A stretch of DNA of 64,000 bases from Marinomonas ostreistagni. Lineage in GTDB: Bacteria; Pseudomonadota; Gammaproteobacteria; Pseudomonadales; Marinomonadaceae. Shown one piece after another: positions 45,361-54,906 of this stretch. A model generated the notes under the pieces. It was not told the origin of the DNA. It made no database searches and was given only the letters and a program-made list of their open reading frames with translations. The DNA lies in the NCBI RefSeq assembly GCF_016461785.1, contig NZ_JAEMUH010000003.1:186001-250000 (forward strand). The letters are read 5' to 3'. Within the stretch, counting starts at the first letter, position 1; each line of letters starts with the position of its first letter. The translations under genes were made by a program, and so were the position numbers.

Positions 45361-45788
45361 AACAATATTGGTGAGGTTAGTTAAATGAATTTACGTTGAC
45401 TTATCCTCATTTTTTTAAAATAACCTACAAATTTTGGTATCCAATTGGATATCATTTTAATACGAAGTTGTTGTGCGATGGGTTACTGTATTATTGAGCC
45501 TAGATGTGCGCACAACAGCTTTCATCTGTAAAAAATTAAACCTACTAAATTGATTTTTCTCTTTCCACTAATTTAGCTATTAAAAATAGCTTTCCATCAA
45601 AGTAAGACTCTACTAGTAAGAGTGTGTCCCAGTCACTTCAATTTTCCATCAAAATAGCGCTCATTCTGACAATGATGTAGTATTGTCCGAGCTCAAATTC
45701 CCTCCATATAAGGTGTGCGTCATTTAGCACCGGAAACCATTGAGCCGATTTTTTCAAAAGCTTTACTTATCAGTGGTTTAAGTGATTT
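45361..45788. other. 428-base intergenic region before trpG
   Basis: A+T-rich, with no credible coding frame. It holds a perfect 14-bp palindrome TATCCAATTGGATA (45438-45451) and a small inverted repeat AGCTATTAAAAATAGCT (45575-45591). No Trp-rich leader peptide is visible, so classical trp attenuation is not indicated. The trpGDC promoter must lie here but could not be placed by eye. Confidence 0.5.
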
Positions 45789-46367
45789 ATGGTTCTGATG
45801 ATAGACAACTACGATTCTTTCACCTACAACTTGGTGCAGTATATTCGTGAGTTGGGTTATGAGGTGGATGTTCGTCGTAACGATGCCTTAACGATTGCAG
45901 ATATTGAGGCGCTTGCGCCGAGTCATATTGTCATTTCTCCAGGGCCATGTACGCCAAATGAAGCGGGCATTTCCTTGCAAGCAATTGAGCACTTTGCTGG
46001 CAGCATTCCTGTGTTGGGTATCTGCTTGGGGCATCAGAGTATTGCCCAAGTATTTGGTGGCGATGTGATTCGGGCCAAAACAGTAATGCACGGCAAAACC
46101 TCAAAGGTGTACCATAAGGGGATTGGTGTGTTCCGTGATTTGCCGAATCCCTATAATGCGACCCGTTACCATTCCTTGGTGGTGAAGCAAGAAACCTTAC
46201 CTGACTGTTTAGAGGTAACGGCGTGGACGCAAAACGATCAAGGTGAGCTGGATGAGATCATGGGCTTACGACATACAAGCATGAACATTGAAGGGGTGCA
46301 GTTTCACCCCGAGTCTATTTTGACAGAGCATGGTCATGCTCTGTTAGACAACTTTTTCAAACATTAG
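45789..46367 (+). CDS. trpG: anthranilate synthase glutamine amidotransferase subunit
   Basis: 192 residues. Class I amidotransferase with [17 protein letters not shown] at the start, oxyanion-hole [11 protein letters not shown], nucleophile Cys79 in [11 protein letters not shown] and the His/Glu of VQFHPESI. It supplies ammonia to TrpE, and often doubles as PabA. trpD follows 10 bases later. No trpE or pabB gene is in the window. Confidence 0.96.
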   Translation: MVLMIDNYDSFTYNLVQYIRELGYEVDVRRNDALTIADIEALAPSHIVISPGPCTPNEAGISLQAIEHFAGSIPVLGICLGHQSIAQVFGGDVIRAKTVMHGKTSKVYHKGIGVFRDLPNPYNATRYHSLVVKQETLPDCLEVTAWTQNDQGELDEIMGLRHTSMNIEGVQFHPESILTEHGHALLDNFFKH

Positions 46368-46377
46368 GAGTTGGCTG

Positions 46378-47427
46378 GTGGAAATTAAACAAGCGATTGC
46401 CAAGGTGGTTAACAAGCAAGACCTCACTGGTGATGAAATGCGTGATGTGATGAATGACATCATGACGGGTCAAGCAACCCCAGCACAGATCGGTGGTTTT
46501 TTAATTGGCTTGCGCATGAAAGGTGAGACCGTAGAAGAGATCACTGCGGCGGCTCAAGTTATGCGTGAATTGTCGACCAAAGTTGATTTAGGCGATGAAG
46601 CTTTGGTTGATACCTGTGGTACAGGTGGTGATGGCGGTAATTTGTTTAACGTTTCCACTGCATCTGCTTTTGCAGTCGCAGCGGCGGGTGGTCGTGTGGC
46701 AAAACACGGTGGTCGTTCGGTTTCCTCTAAATCAGGCAGTGCTGATGTATTGGAGAAAGCAGGCGTTTACTTGGGCTTAGACAGCGAACAAGTTAAACGT
46801 TGTGTTCAGGAGTTAGGCTTAGGATTTATGTTTGCACCGAATCATCATTCAGCGATGAAGTATGCGGTTGGGCCTCGCAAAGAAATGGCAACACGAACCT
46901 TGTTTAACCTATTAGGACCACTGACAAATCCTGCCGGAGCAAAACGCCAAGTAATGGGCGTTTTTGGTAAAGAGTGGGTACGTCCTATCGCGGAAGTCTT
47001 AAAAGCGTTAGGTAGCGAACACGTGATGGTTGTCCATTCAGCAGATGGTTTAGATGAAATTAGCATTGCTGGACCAACCTATGTGGCAGAGCTTAAAGAT
47101 GGTGACATTACGGAGTACGAAATAGCACCAGAGCAATTTGGTATTGAGCGTCAATCATTGTCATTAGTGCAAACGGTCGATGCGGATAGCAGTCTAGAAA
47201 TGTTGAAGACGGCTTTAGAGGGTAAGGGTAAGGAAAACGCACCGCGTGACATTGTGTCATTAAATGCGGGGGCGGCAATCTACGTATCTGGCGTAGCGGA
47301 TTCCTTAGCTGAAGGTGTGGCGATCGCTGAAGATGTGATCTGCGGTGGTTTGGCGAAGATCAAACTACAAGAGCTAGCGAGCTTTACTCGTTGCTATATG
47401 CCTGAAGCATCAGAAACAGCGAACTAA
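46378..47427 (+). CDS. trpD: anthranilate phosphoribosyltransferase
   Basis: 349 residues. The phosphoribosyl pyrophosphate motif [36 protein letters not shown] and the anthranilate-tunnel [13 protein letters not shown] are all present. It joins anthranilate to PRPP. The start is GTG at 46378, with AGGAG upstream overlapping the end of trpG. Confidence 0.97.
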   Translation: MEIKQAIAKVVNKQDLTGDEMRDVMNDIMTGQATPAQIGGFLIGLRMKGETVEEITAAAQVMRELSTKVDLGDEALVDTCGTGGDGGNLFNVSTASAFAVAAAGGRVAKHGGRSVSSKSGSADVLEKAGVYLGLDSEQVKRCVQELGLGFMFAPNHHSAMKYAVGPRKEMATRTLFNLLGPLTNPAGAKRQVMGVFGKEWVRPIAEVLKALGSEHVMVVHSADGLDEISIAGPTYVAELKDGDITEYEIAPEQFGIERQSLSLVQTVDADSSLEMLKTALEGKGKENAPRDIVSLNAGAAIYVSGVADSLAEGVAIAEDVICGGLAKIKLQELASFTRCYMPEASETAN

Positions 47428-47441
47428 AATAGAGAGCCATT

Positions 47442-48254
47442 ATGCAAGTCGAGACTCCAACAATTTTAAAAAAGATCGTGGCGCGTAAGTACGAGGAAAT
47501 CAGTGAGCGTCAAGCGCGCACGCCGTTTGCTAATCTTGAGATCGCAGCAGCAGCGGCCAATGCTCATAATCCGACGCGTGGTTTTGCTGCCGCAATACGC
47601 AGTAAAATTGCTGTAGGTAAGGCAGGGGTGATTGCGGAAATTAAAAAAGCTTCCCCAAGCAAGGGAATCTTGCGAGATCCGTTCTCTCCAAAAGACATTG
47701 CTGTGTCCTATGAAAAAGGTGGCGCAGCGTGTTTGTCTGTGTTGACCGATCAGGATTATTTTCAAGGTCACGAAGATTACTTGGTAGAAGCACGTAATGC
47801 CTGCTCGCTACCAGTAATTCGTAAGGATTTTATTGTTGACCCTTACCAAGTGATGGAAGCTCGCTCGATTGGCGCTGACTGTATTTTGTTGATTGCTGCT
47901 TGTCTATCTGGCAAAGAGCTACGTGAGCTAGACAAGATGGCCCGAGACTTGTCGATGGATGTATTGGTAGAAGTGCATAATCGTGCTGAGCTTGAGTTGG
48001 CGCTAGAGTATACGGAAACGGAGTTGTTGGGGATCAATAATCGTGACTTGCATACGTTTGAACTGAGTTTGCAGCATACGTTCGAACTGATGAATGATGT
48101 GCCAAAAGATCGCTTAATTGTCACTGAGAGTGGTATTCATACTCGCGATGATGTGGCAGCTATGCGTGAAAATGATATCCATGCTTTCTTAGTGGGTGAA
48201 GCCTTTATGAAAGCGAGCAATCCGGGCGAGAAACTGGCGGAATTGTTTAAATAA
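47442..48254 (+). CDS. trpC: indole-3-glycerol phosphate synthase (monofunctional)
   Basis: 270 residues, so not fused to TrpF. TIM-barrel motifs: IAEIKKASPSKGILR, CLSVLTDQDYFQG, PVIRKDFIVDPYQV, LGINNRDLHTFE and VTESGIHTRDD. It closes the indole ring. Third gene of trpGDC; trpF, trpB and trpA are elsewhere. Confidence 0.98.
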   Translation: MQVETPTILKKIVARKYEEISERQARTPFANLEIAAAAANAHNPTRGFAAAIRSKIAVGKAGVIAEIKKASPSKGILRDPFSPKDIAVSYEKGGAACLSVLTDQDYFQGHEDYLVEARNACSLPVIRKDFIVDPYQVMEARSIGADCILLIAACLSGKELRELDKMARDLSMDVLVEVHNRAELELALEYTETELLGINNRDLHTFELSLQHTFELMNDVPKDRLIVTESGIHTRDDVAAMRENDIHAFLVGEAFMKASNPGEKLAELFK

Positions 48255-48273
48255 GATTTGAGAGAAGAACGCT

Positions 48274-48681
48274 ATGAAAACAAGTGTAGCTTGGCAAGAA
48301 GACGTACATTTTACTGCTGAAACGGGTTCTGGCTTTAAAGTAGAGATCGATGGCAATCAAACGGCAGGCCCACGCCCGATGGAACTTATCCTAGCTGGGT
48401 TAGGCGGATGTACTTCTTATGATGTGGTGAATATCCTGAAAAAAGCGCGCCAAGATGTTGTGTCTTGTGTGGCGCAGATAGATGCAGATCGTGCTGAGAC
48501 TGTACCGTCTGTATTTACTGAGATTCGTGTGCACTTTGTTGTCACTGGTCGTAAGATCAAAGAAAGTCATGTGGCGCGTGCGGTAAAACTGTCTGCGGAA
48601 GAGTACTGTTCCGCGTCTTTGATGCTTGAGCGTGGTGGCGTGAATATTGTCCACAGTTATGAAGTGATTGAAGTAGAGTAA
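48274..48681 (+). CDS. OsmC-family protein (YhfA-like)
   Basis: 135 residues. The OsmC/Ohr fold is indicated by GPRPMELILAGLGGCTSYDV, with Cys at the end of helix 1, and the second cysteine in SAEEYCSASLMLERG. Ohr/OsmC enzymes reduce organic peroxides; the YhfA subgroup is less defined. It follows trpC by 19 bases, an arrangement also known near trpC in pseudomonads. A terminator ends the operon. Confidence 0.9.
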   Translation: MKTSVAWQEDVHFTAETGSGFKVEIDGNQTAGPRPMELILAGLGGCTSYDVVNILKKARQDVVSCVAQIDADRAETVPSVFTEIRVHFVVTGRKIKESHVARAVKLSAEEYCSASLMLERGGVNIVHSYEVIEVE

Positions 48682-48705
48682 GTCATCACTTACTTTTGAT
48701 ATATT

Positions 48706-48733
48706 AAATGGCCTCATATTCGAGGCCATTTTT
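48706..48733. terminator. terminator between the OsmC gene and the GbdR-like gene
   Basis: A 10-bp stem AAATGGCCTC / GAGGCCATTT (48706-48715 with 48722-48731) is followed by T residues; the genes are convergent. Confidence 0.88.
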
Positions 48734-48748
48734 ATTGGTAGATAATCG

Positions 48749-49798
48749 TTATGCCTGGCTGGTTTTCTTACGAAAGTTACTGGGTGCTACGCCAAAGTAG
48801 TCTTTGAAACAGTTACTAAAATGGCTGGAGCTAACAAAGCCGCTGGCAATGGCGACTTCAATAATTGGCTTGTTGGTCTGCTGTAGCAAACGACGTGCGT
48901 AAGTGATGCGCAGCTCAAGGTAATAACGCGATGGGCTGGTTTCTAAATGGTTCTGAAACAAGCGCTCAAGCTGACGACGTGAAACGCTAGCGTAATGTAA
49001 CAGCTCTTCAAGGGTTAAAGGCTCTTCGATATTACTGCGCATCAGTTCTAGCACTTTCTTGAGTGCGTCTGGGTATTGAGCCTCATCGGTCGGTTGTGGG
49101 ATCGGTGTAATAGGACTCTCTGCAAGCTGATCACAGGTCAAGATCTCTTTCACCGCTCGTGCAATACGATTTCCCTGCATGTCTTCGACCAAAGAAAGCA
49201 TCATTCCTAGAGCGCTTACTGGTCCTGAACAGCTTAAAATCGACCCATCAATGATGGACGTTTCTTTGGCAATGGTGGTGTCTTGGAAATGTTCTTTCAC
49301 GTATGGATGATTATCAGGGTGAACGGCGATTCGTCGTCCTTGCGTTAAACCTGCGTGAGCTAGGGCAATGGAACCATTCCACAATCCGCCCAAGTACGCG
49401 TCATTTTTTTGATGGCTTTTAAGGTACTCTGTTAACGCAGGTTGCTCTGCCAATTGGCAGCGGTAACCGCCACAAACGATTAGCACATCAAATAATGGGC
49501 TTGGTGTGTTAAGTCTTTCTTCAATACTGCTTCCTGTCGCAATCTCAATCCCCAAATCACTAGTAACAGACGAACCTGTTAGGCTTAAGGTCGCGTAGTC
49601 AAACAGCTTCTCCGTTTGTACTAAATTCGCCGTCACCAAGGCATCGACAGCACCTGTGAACGCCACCATAGAGAAATGCTCAAGCAGTACAAAGCCAATC
49701 ATGATCGGTGCTTTATCCTGATCAGGCGTAATCACGTGAGCATGATTGTGGTCAGCATGAGAAGGGCTAAAGTGCTTTTTTTGAACAGATTGCGTCAT
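48749..49798 (-). CDS. gbdR: GlxA-type AraC-family activator, GbdR-like
   Basis: 349 residues. N-terminal DJ-1/PfpI-like domain (MIGFVLLEHFSMVAFTGAVD, VLIVCGGYRCQL, LGGLWNGSIALAHAGL) and C-terminal AraC tandem helix-turn-helix (TLEELLHYASVSRRQLERLF, IEVAIASGFVSSSHFSNCFK). GbdR activates glycine-betaine, dimethylglycine and sarcosine catabolism genes in Pseudomonas. This gene is divergent from soxBDAG, which supports that role. Carnitine (CdhR), arginine or other GlxA-type regulators are alternatives on sequence alone. Confidence 0.85.
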   Translation of the reverse strand: MTQSVQKKHFSPSHADHNHAHVITPDQDKAPIMIGFVLLEHFSMVAFTGAVDALVTANLVQTEKLFDYATLSLTGSSVTSDLGIEIATGSSIEERLNTPSPLFDVLIVCGGYRCQLAEQPALTEYLKSHQKNDAYLGGLWNGSIALAHAGLTQGRRIAVHPDNHPYVKEHFQDTTIAKETSIIDGSILSCSGPVSALGMMLSLVEDMQGNRIARAVKEILTCDQLAESPITPIPQPTDEAQYPDALKKVLELMRSNIEEPLTLEELLHYASVSRRQLERLFQNHLETSPSRYYLELRITYARRLLQQTNKPIIEVAIASGFVSSSHFSNCFKDYFGVAPSNFRKKTSQA

Positions 49799-49935
49799 GG
49801 TTAGCGAGGGTTCCTATGAGAATAGTATTGCAGCAATTGTGCAAGTGTATGTGAAAGCAGAAGCTAAGGTAAGGCTCAAATGCATATAGCGATAAAAAAT
49901 AGCTGGCTCAAGGACGCTCAAATTCACCACATTTA

Positions 49936-49966
49936 TGTCGTTTTACGACGTTTATTTTAGGTGTCG
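49936..49966. promoter_or_regulatory. candidate GbdR-type direct-repeat site
   Basis: TGTCGT occurs twice in the same orientation (49936-49941 and 49962-49967), 26 bp apart. The first copy is also part of the inverted repeat GTCGTTTTACGAC. AraC-family activators usually bind direct repeats, and this lies 138 bases upstream of the regulator start, in the divergent promoter region. Binding is inferred. Confidence 0.35.
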
Positions 49967-50208
49967 TAAATGACCATCTATTTGACGCAATCAAAAAAGT
50001 TACAGTTCAGGGGGTTTCATAGTATAGGTGATGTAGGTTGATTTTTCTGGTTTGGCAGGAGTGCTTCAATGTCTCCTTATTCACTACTGGTCTTCCGCTG
50101 GTTCTTTCTGTTGTAAGTCACTCAAGCATTGTGTCAATGCACGTGAGTTACGTTGAAGTGATGACTGCCTTCCGCTTTCCAGAATCAACTGAACATAAGT
50201 TTCATACG

Positions 50209-50268
50209 ATCAACGCAGTGACAGAGCAAGTAAACGCGCTTTGCGCCGACTACCCAGTCTATCGCTAG
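50209..50268 (+). pseudogene. glyA: possible 3' remnant of glyA (serine hydroxymethyltransferase)
   Basis: An open frame ends in INAVTEQVNALCADYPVYR and a TAG stop. The ending V-x-x-(L/I)-C-x-x-(Y/F)-PVY(R) is characteristic of SHMT C-termini, where a final helix is followed by PVYR/PVYA. Only about 19-25 codons look like SHMT; the frame upstream (in-frame ATG at 50137, no clear ribosome site) does not. In many pseudomonads glyA heads the glyA-soxBDAG-purU operon, exactly this position. I therefore read it as a deleted glyA with its tail left behind. A chance small ORF is the alternative. Confidence 0.45.
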
Positions 50269-50325
50269 TATTACCACTTTGTAATGCAGTCCCAAGTAGG
50301 TCTGCCATGATAAGGAGCTGACACA

Positions 50326-51579
50326 ATGCAGCAGTATTCCGGATTTGGCTTGTTAAAGCACAGTCTAAGCCATCATGAAAATTGGCAACGGGTTTGGCGC
50401 AACCCGACACCGAAGAAAAAGTACGATGTCATCATCGTCGGCGGCGGTGGTCACGGTCTTGCCACAGCTTATTATCTTGCAAAAGAGCACAACATCACGA
50501 ATGTTGCGGTGATCGAGAAAGGCTACTTAGGTGGCGGTAATACAGCACGTAATACGACGATCGTTCGTTCTAACTACCTTTGGGATGAAGCCGCTCACCT
50601 ATACGAGCATGCGATGAAGTTGTGGGAAGGCCTATCTCAAGATTTGAACTACAACGTCATGTTTTCACAACGTGGCTGTTTGAACTTAGGTCACACTCTG
50701 CAAGACATGCGCGACATCGAACGTCGAGTTAATGCGAACCGTCTAAATGGTATCGACGGTGAAGTATTGGATGCGAAGCAAGTCAATGAGATCGTGCCGA
50801 TCCTTGATTGCTCTTCAAATGCTCGTTACCCAGTGATGGGCGCCTCTTGGCAACCTCGCGCGGGTGTCGCTCGTCACGATGCTGTAGCTTGGGGCTTTGC
50901 TCGTGGTGCTGATATGCGCGGAGTAGATTTAATCCAGCAAACAGAAGTGGTCGATTTCATTATTGAAGATGGCACAGTTGTAGGGGTTAAAACAGACCGT
51001 TACGGTGATATCAAAGCCGATCGCGTAGGTTGTGTCACAGCAGGTCACTCAGGTGTGATGGCCGCTAAAGCGGGTTTCGAATTACCGCTGGAATCTCACC
51101 CACTACAAGCGTTGGTATCTGAGCCAATCAAACCAATCCTAGACACAGTTGTCATGTCTAACCACGTACATGGTTACGCATCTCAGTCTGACAAAGGGGA
51201 CTTGGTAATCGGTGCGGGTATTGATGGTTACACAGGTTACGGTCAACGCGGATCTTACTCGACGATCGAACACACAATCCAAGCGATTGTTGAAATGTTC
51301 CCGATCTTTAGCCGTGTGCGCATGAACCGTCAATGGGGCGGTATCGTGGATACGTGTCCTGATGCTTGTCCGATTATTTCGGAAACCCCAGTGAAAAATC
51401 TTTTCTTCAACTGTGGTTGGGGTACCGGTGGTTTTAAAGCCACACCAGGGTCAGGCAACGTCTTTGCAGCGTCTCTTGCGAAAGGCGAAATGCACGAATT
51501 GGCGAAGCCATTCTCTATGTTCCGATTCCACAACGGCGCGCTTATCGATGAGCACGGCGCTGCTGGCGTAGCACACTAA
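50326..51579 (+). CDS. soxB: heterotetrameric sarcosine oxidase, beta subunit
   Basis: 417 residues. FAD-binding [18 protein letters not shown] (Gly39 onward) with the acidic residue in VAVIEKG. The motif [15 protein letters not shown] contains His184, matching the histidine that holds FMN covalently in this family. The subunit carries the site where sarcosine is oxidised to glycine with release of a one-carbon unit to tetrahydrofolate. AAGGAG lies eight bases upstream of the ATG. First intact gene of the soxBDAG-purU operon. Confidence 0.96.
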   Translation: MQQYSGFGLLKHSLSHHENWQRVWRNPTPKKKYDVIIVGGGGHGLATAYYLAKEHNITNVAVIEKGYLGGGNTARNTTIVRSNYLWDEAAHLYEHAMKLWEGLSQDLNYNVMFSQRGCLNLGHTLQDMRDIERRVNANRLNGIDGEVLDAKQVNEIVPILDCSSNARYPVMGASWQPRAGVARHDAVAWGFARGADMRGVDLIQQTEVVDFIIEDGTVVGVKTDRYGDIKADRVGCVTAGHSGVMAAKAGFELPLESHPLQALVSEPIKPILDTVVMSNHVHGYASQSDKGDLVIGAGIDGYTGYGQRGSYSTIEHTIQAIVEMFPIFSRVRMNRQWGGIVDTCPDACPIISETPVKNLFFNCGWGTGGFKATPGSGNVFAASLAKGEMHELAKPFSMFRFHNGALIDEHGAAGVAH

Positions 51580-51594
51580 CGGGAGAGTTATTAC

Positions 51595-51876
51595 ATGTTT
51601 CTTATTTATTGCCCGCATTGTGGTGAGCACCGTGAAGAAGAAGAGTTTCACAATCATGGTCAGGCGCACATCGCCCGTCCACTAGACCCTGATTCTTGTA
51701 CTGATGAAGAATGGGGTAACTACATGTTCTTCCGTAAGAACCCGAAAGGCCTGCATCATGAACTGTGGGTTCATGCGGCTGGCTGCCGTAAGTTTTTCAA
51801 CGTTACTCGTCACACAGCAACGTATGAAATTAAAGAAGTCTACAAAATCGGCGAGCAGCCAAAAGTGGTTGAGTAA
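51595..51876 (+). CDS. soxD: sarcosine oxidase, delta subunit
   Basis: 93 residues, the normal length. Zinc-binding cysteines and histidines are visible: CPHCGEH near the N-terminus and HELWVHAAGCRKFFNVTR in the second half. The delta subunit binds zinc and is a small structural component of the heterotetramer. It lies 15 bases after soxB and 12 before soxA. Confidence 0.97.
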   Translation: MFLIYCPHCGEHREEEEFHNHGQAHIARPLDPDSCTDEEWGNYMFFRKNPKGLHHELWVHAAGCRKFFNVTRHTATYEIKEVYKIGEQPKVVE

Positions 51877-51888
51877 AGGGAGCGGATC

Positions 51889-54800
51889 ATGTCTCAAAAA
51901 AATCGTCTACAAAGCGGTGGCCGAATTGACCGTTCTAAGCCACTTACTTTTACCTATAACGGTAAGCAGTTCGAAGGTTTCGCTGGTGACACACTAGCGT
52001 CTGCATTGCTAGCAAACGGTGTAGATATTATCGGTCGTAGTTTCAAATACAGCCGTCCACGCGGTATCGTTGCAGCCGGCGCAGAAGAGCCTAACGCAAT
52101 TATGCAACTGGGCGCGACGGAAGCCACTCAAGTACCGAACGTACGTGCGACTCAACAAGAATTGTTCTCAGGTCTAGTATCTGGTTCAACCAACGGTTGG
52201 CCGAACGTTGAAATGGATTTGATGGGTCTTGTCGGTAAGATCGGTGGCAAGATGATGCCTCCAGGTTTCTACTACAAAACCTTCATGTACCCACAATCTA
52301 TGTGGGAAACCTATGAAAAAGTGATTCGTCAGGCGGCGGGTCTCGGTCGTTCTCCTAAAGAATACGATCCAGACATCTACGATAAGATGAACCAGCACTG
52401 TGATGTGATGGTTGTCGGTGCAGGTCCTGCCGGTCTAATGGCTGCCTTGGCGGCGGCACGTGGTGGCGCTCGCGTTATCATCGCTGATGAGCAAAACGAG
52501 TTCGGAGGCAGTCTACTAAGCAGCAAAGAAACGGTTGACGGTAAAGCGGGCTCAGCATGGGTGGCGAGTGTCACGAAAGAGCTAGAAGCAAACGAAAACG
52601 TTTTGGTTCTTCCACGTTCTACTGTGAACGGTTACCACGACCACAACTTCCTAACAATCCACCAGCGTATGACGGAACACCTAGCGGACCGTGCGCCGAA
52701 TGGTCAAGTACGCGCTCGTTACCACCGTGTGCGTGCGAAATGGGTGGTTCTAGCAACCGGTGCTCATGAACGTCCATTGGTGTTTGCAAACAACGACGTA
52801 CCAGGTGTCATGGTTGCAAATGCGGTATCTACTTACATTAACCGTTACGGCGTTGTGCCAGGTAATGAGTTGGTGCTGATGACAACCAATGACAATGCTT
52901 ACCATACGGCATTGGACTGGCATGATGCGGGTCGCAAGGTGCAAGCCATTGTGGATACTCGTAAGAACCCAACTGGTCCTCTAGTGGATGCAGCGCGTGA
53001 ACGTGGTATTACTGTGATGGCAGGCTCTGCTGTGATTGATGTTCAAGGCAGCAAACGTGTATCAGGTGTATCGGTTGCCTCCATCAGTGAAGACGGTTCA
53101 AAAGTGACTAGCTCTGCTAAGAAGCTAAGCGCAGACACTGTTGCTTCTTCAGGTGGTTGGAGCCCAGTTGTGCACCTATCTTGTCACACGGGTTCTCGCC
53201 CAGTTTGGGATGACTCTGCGATAGGTTTTGTGCCAGGCAAAACCGTGCAGCAGCAATTGACTGCTGGTGCCATCAACGGACATTACACAACAGCTGACGC
53301 CTTGTCTGAAGGTCTGCAAGCTGGTCAAGACGCGTTAGAAAAGCTTGGCCTAGCAAAAGCTGAAGTGGCATTGCCTGAGTCTGCACAAGTGTCTGAATCA
53401 AAAGCCATGGCGCTTTACCATATTCCACACACTAAACCGACATCACAAGCGCCTAAGCAGTTTGTTGATTACCAAAACGATGTGACTGCAGCGGGCATCG
53501 AGCTTGCGTGTCGCGAAGGCTTTGAGTCGATCGAGCACGTGAAACGTTACACGGCGATGGGCTTTGGTACTGACCAAGGTAAGTTGGGTAACATCAACGG
53601 TATGGCAATCGCAGCCAGTGCATTGAAGCAAACTATTCCAGATACCGGAACAACTATCTTCCGCCCTAACTACACGCCGATCACATTCGGTGCGATCGTT
53701 GGTCGTGACTGCAAAGAGTTGTTCGATCCTGAGCGTTACAGCGCGATGCATAAGTGGCACTTAGAGCATGGCGCTAAGTTCGAGGATGTGGGTCAATGGA
53801 AACGTCCTTGGTACTTCCCGAAAGCGGGTGAGTCAATGCAAGAAGCCTTGAACCGTGAGTGTCTAGCGACACGCGAATCGGTTGGTATTTTGGACGCTTC
53901 TACACTGGGTAAAATCGACATCCAAGGTAAAGACGCACGTGAATTCCTAGGTCGTGTTTACTCAAATGCATGGGCGAAATTGCCAGTCGGTAAATGTCGT
54001 TACGGCTTAATGCTGAAAGAAGACGGCATGGTATTCGACGATGGTGTGACATCTTGTCTTGGTGAAAACCACTTCTTGATGACGACGACTACCGGCGGTG
54101 CAGCAGGCGTTCTAACTTGGTTAGAGCTTTACCATCAAACAGAGTGGCCGGAGCTAGAGGTGTACTTCACTTCTGTTACGGATCATTGGGCGACAATGAC
54201 GATTTCTGGTCCGAACAGCCGTAAGCTTCTAGAAGAGCTAACGGATGCGGATGTTTCTAAAGAAAGCTTTGGCTTTATGGATTGGAAACCGATGACAGTA
54301 GCAGGCGTTCCTGCTCGCGTGTTCCGAATCTCGTTCACAGGTGAGTTGTCTTTCGAGATCAACGTCCAAGCGAACTACGGTCTACATGTTTGGGAAAAAC
54401 TGTTTGAACATGGCGCGAAATACGATTTAACACCTTACGGTACTGAAACCATGCACATCCTTCGTGCGGAGAAAGGTTTCATCATCGCAGGTCAAGATAC
54501 TGACGGCTCTGTTCACCCTTACGATTTAGGTATGGGGTGGGCGGTTTCCATGAACAAACCATTCAGCTTCATCGGTAAGCGTGGCATGAAGCGTGAAGAC
54601 TGTGTCCGTGCTGATCGTAAGCAATTGGTTGGTCTGAAAACAGTGGATCCGAACATCGTCTTGCCAGAAGGTGCACAGGGTGTATTCGATCCGACCGCTC
54701 CAATTCCAATGCCGATGGTGGGTCACGTAACGTCTAGCTACTGGTCTGCTAACTTAGGCCGCTCGATTGCGATGGGCTTTGTAAAAGGCGGTTTAGAAAA

Positions 54801-54906
54801 AATGGGCGAAAAAGTGTACTACCCATTAGTTGATGGCCGTGTGGTCGAAGCCGAAATTTGTAGCCCAATTTTCCTAGATCCAAAAGGGGAGCGTCAAAAT
54901 GTCTGA
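51889..54906 (+). CDS. soxA: sarcosine oxidase, alpha subunit
   Basis: 1005 residues. An N-terminal ferredoxin-like segment (FTYNGKQFEGFAGDTLASAL, SFKYSRPRGIVAAG), an NAD-binding domain with VVGAGPAGLMAALAAARGG (GxGPAG at 177-182), and a C-terminal aminomethyltransferase (GCV_T-like) domain from about residue 610 that binds tetrahydrofolate (GILDASTLGKIDIQGKDARE, RISFTGELSFEI, HILRAEKGFIIAGQDTDGS). It receives the iminium product and forms 5,10-methylene-THF. Eight-base overlap with soxG. Confidence 0.97.
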   Translation: MSQKNRLQSGGRIDRSKPLTFTYNGKQFEGFAGDTLASALLANGVDIIGRSFKYSRPRGIVAAGAEEPNAIMQLGATEATQVPNVRATQQELFSGLVSGSTNGWPNVEMDLMGLVGKIGGKMMPPGFYYKTFMYPQSMWETYEKVIRQAAGLGRSPKEYDPDIYDKMNQHCDVMVVGAGPAGLMAALAAARGGARVIIADEQNEFGGSLLSSKETVDGKAGSAWVASVTKELEANENVLVLPRSTVNGYHDHNFLTIHQRMTEHLADRAPNGQVRARYHRVRAKWVVLATGAHERPLVFANNDVPGVMVANAVSTYINRYGVVPGNELVLMTTNDNAYHTALDWHDAGRKVQAIVDTRKNPTGPLVDAARERGITVMAGSAVIDVQGSKRVSGVSVASISEDGSKVTSSAKKLSADTVASSGGWSPVVHLSCHTGSRPVWDDSAIGFVPGKTVQQQLTAGAINGHYTTADALSEGLQAGQDALEKLGLAKAEVALPESAQVSESKAMALYHIPHTKPTSQAPKQFVDYQNDVTAAGIELACREGFESIEHVKRYTAMGFGTDQGKLGNINGMAIAASALKQTIPDTGTTIFRPNYTPITFGAIVGRDCKELFDPERYSAMHKWHLEHGAKFEDVGQWKRPWYFPKAGESMQEALNRECLATRESVGILDASTLGKIDIQGKDAREFLGRVYSNAWAKLPVGKCRYGLMLKEDGMVFDDGVTSCLGENHFLMTTTTGGAAGVLTWLELYHQTEWPELEVYFTSVTDHWATMTISGPNSRKLLEELTDADVSKESFGFMDWKPMTVAGVPARVFRISFTGELSFEINVQANYGLHVWEKLFEHGAKYDLTPYGTETMHILRAEKGFIIAGQDTDGSVHPYDLGMGWAVSMNKPFSFIGKRGMKREDCVRADRKQLVGLKTVDPNIVLPEGAQGVFDPTAPIPMPMVGHVTSSYWSANLGRSIAMGFVKGGLEKMGEKVYYPLVDGRVVEAEICSPIFLDPKGERQNV

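Noticed and set aside
45361-45788. possible trp leader peptide or attenuator before trpG
   Set aside because: No short frame with tandem Trp codons and no paired terminator/antiterminator hairpins were found.
49799-50325. intact small gene (76 residues) before soxB
   Set aside because: The frame opens at TTG without a ribosome site; only its last part has recognisable sequence, resembling the SHMT tail, so it is listed as a possible remnant instead.
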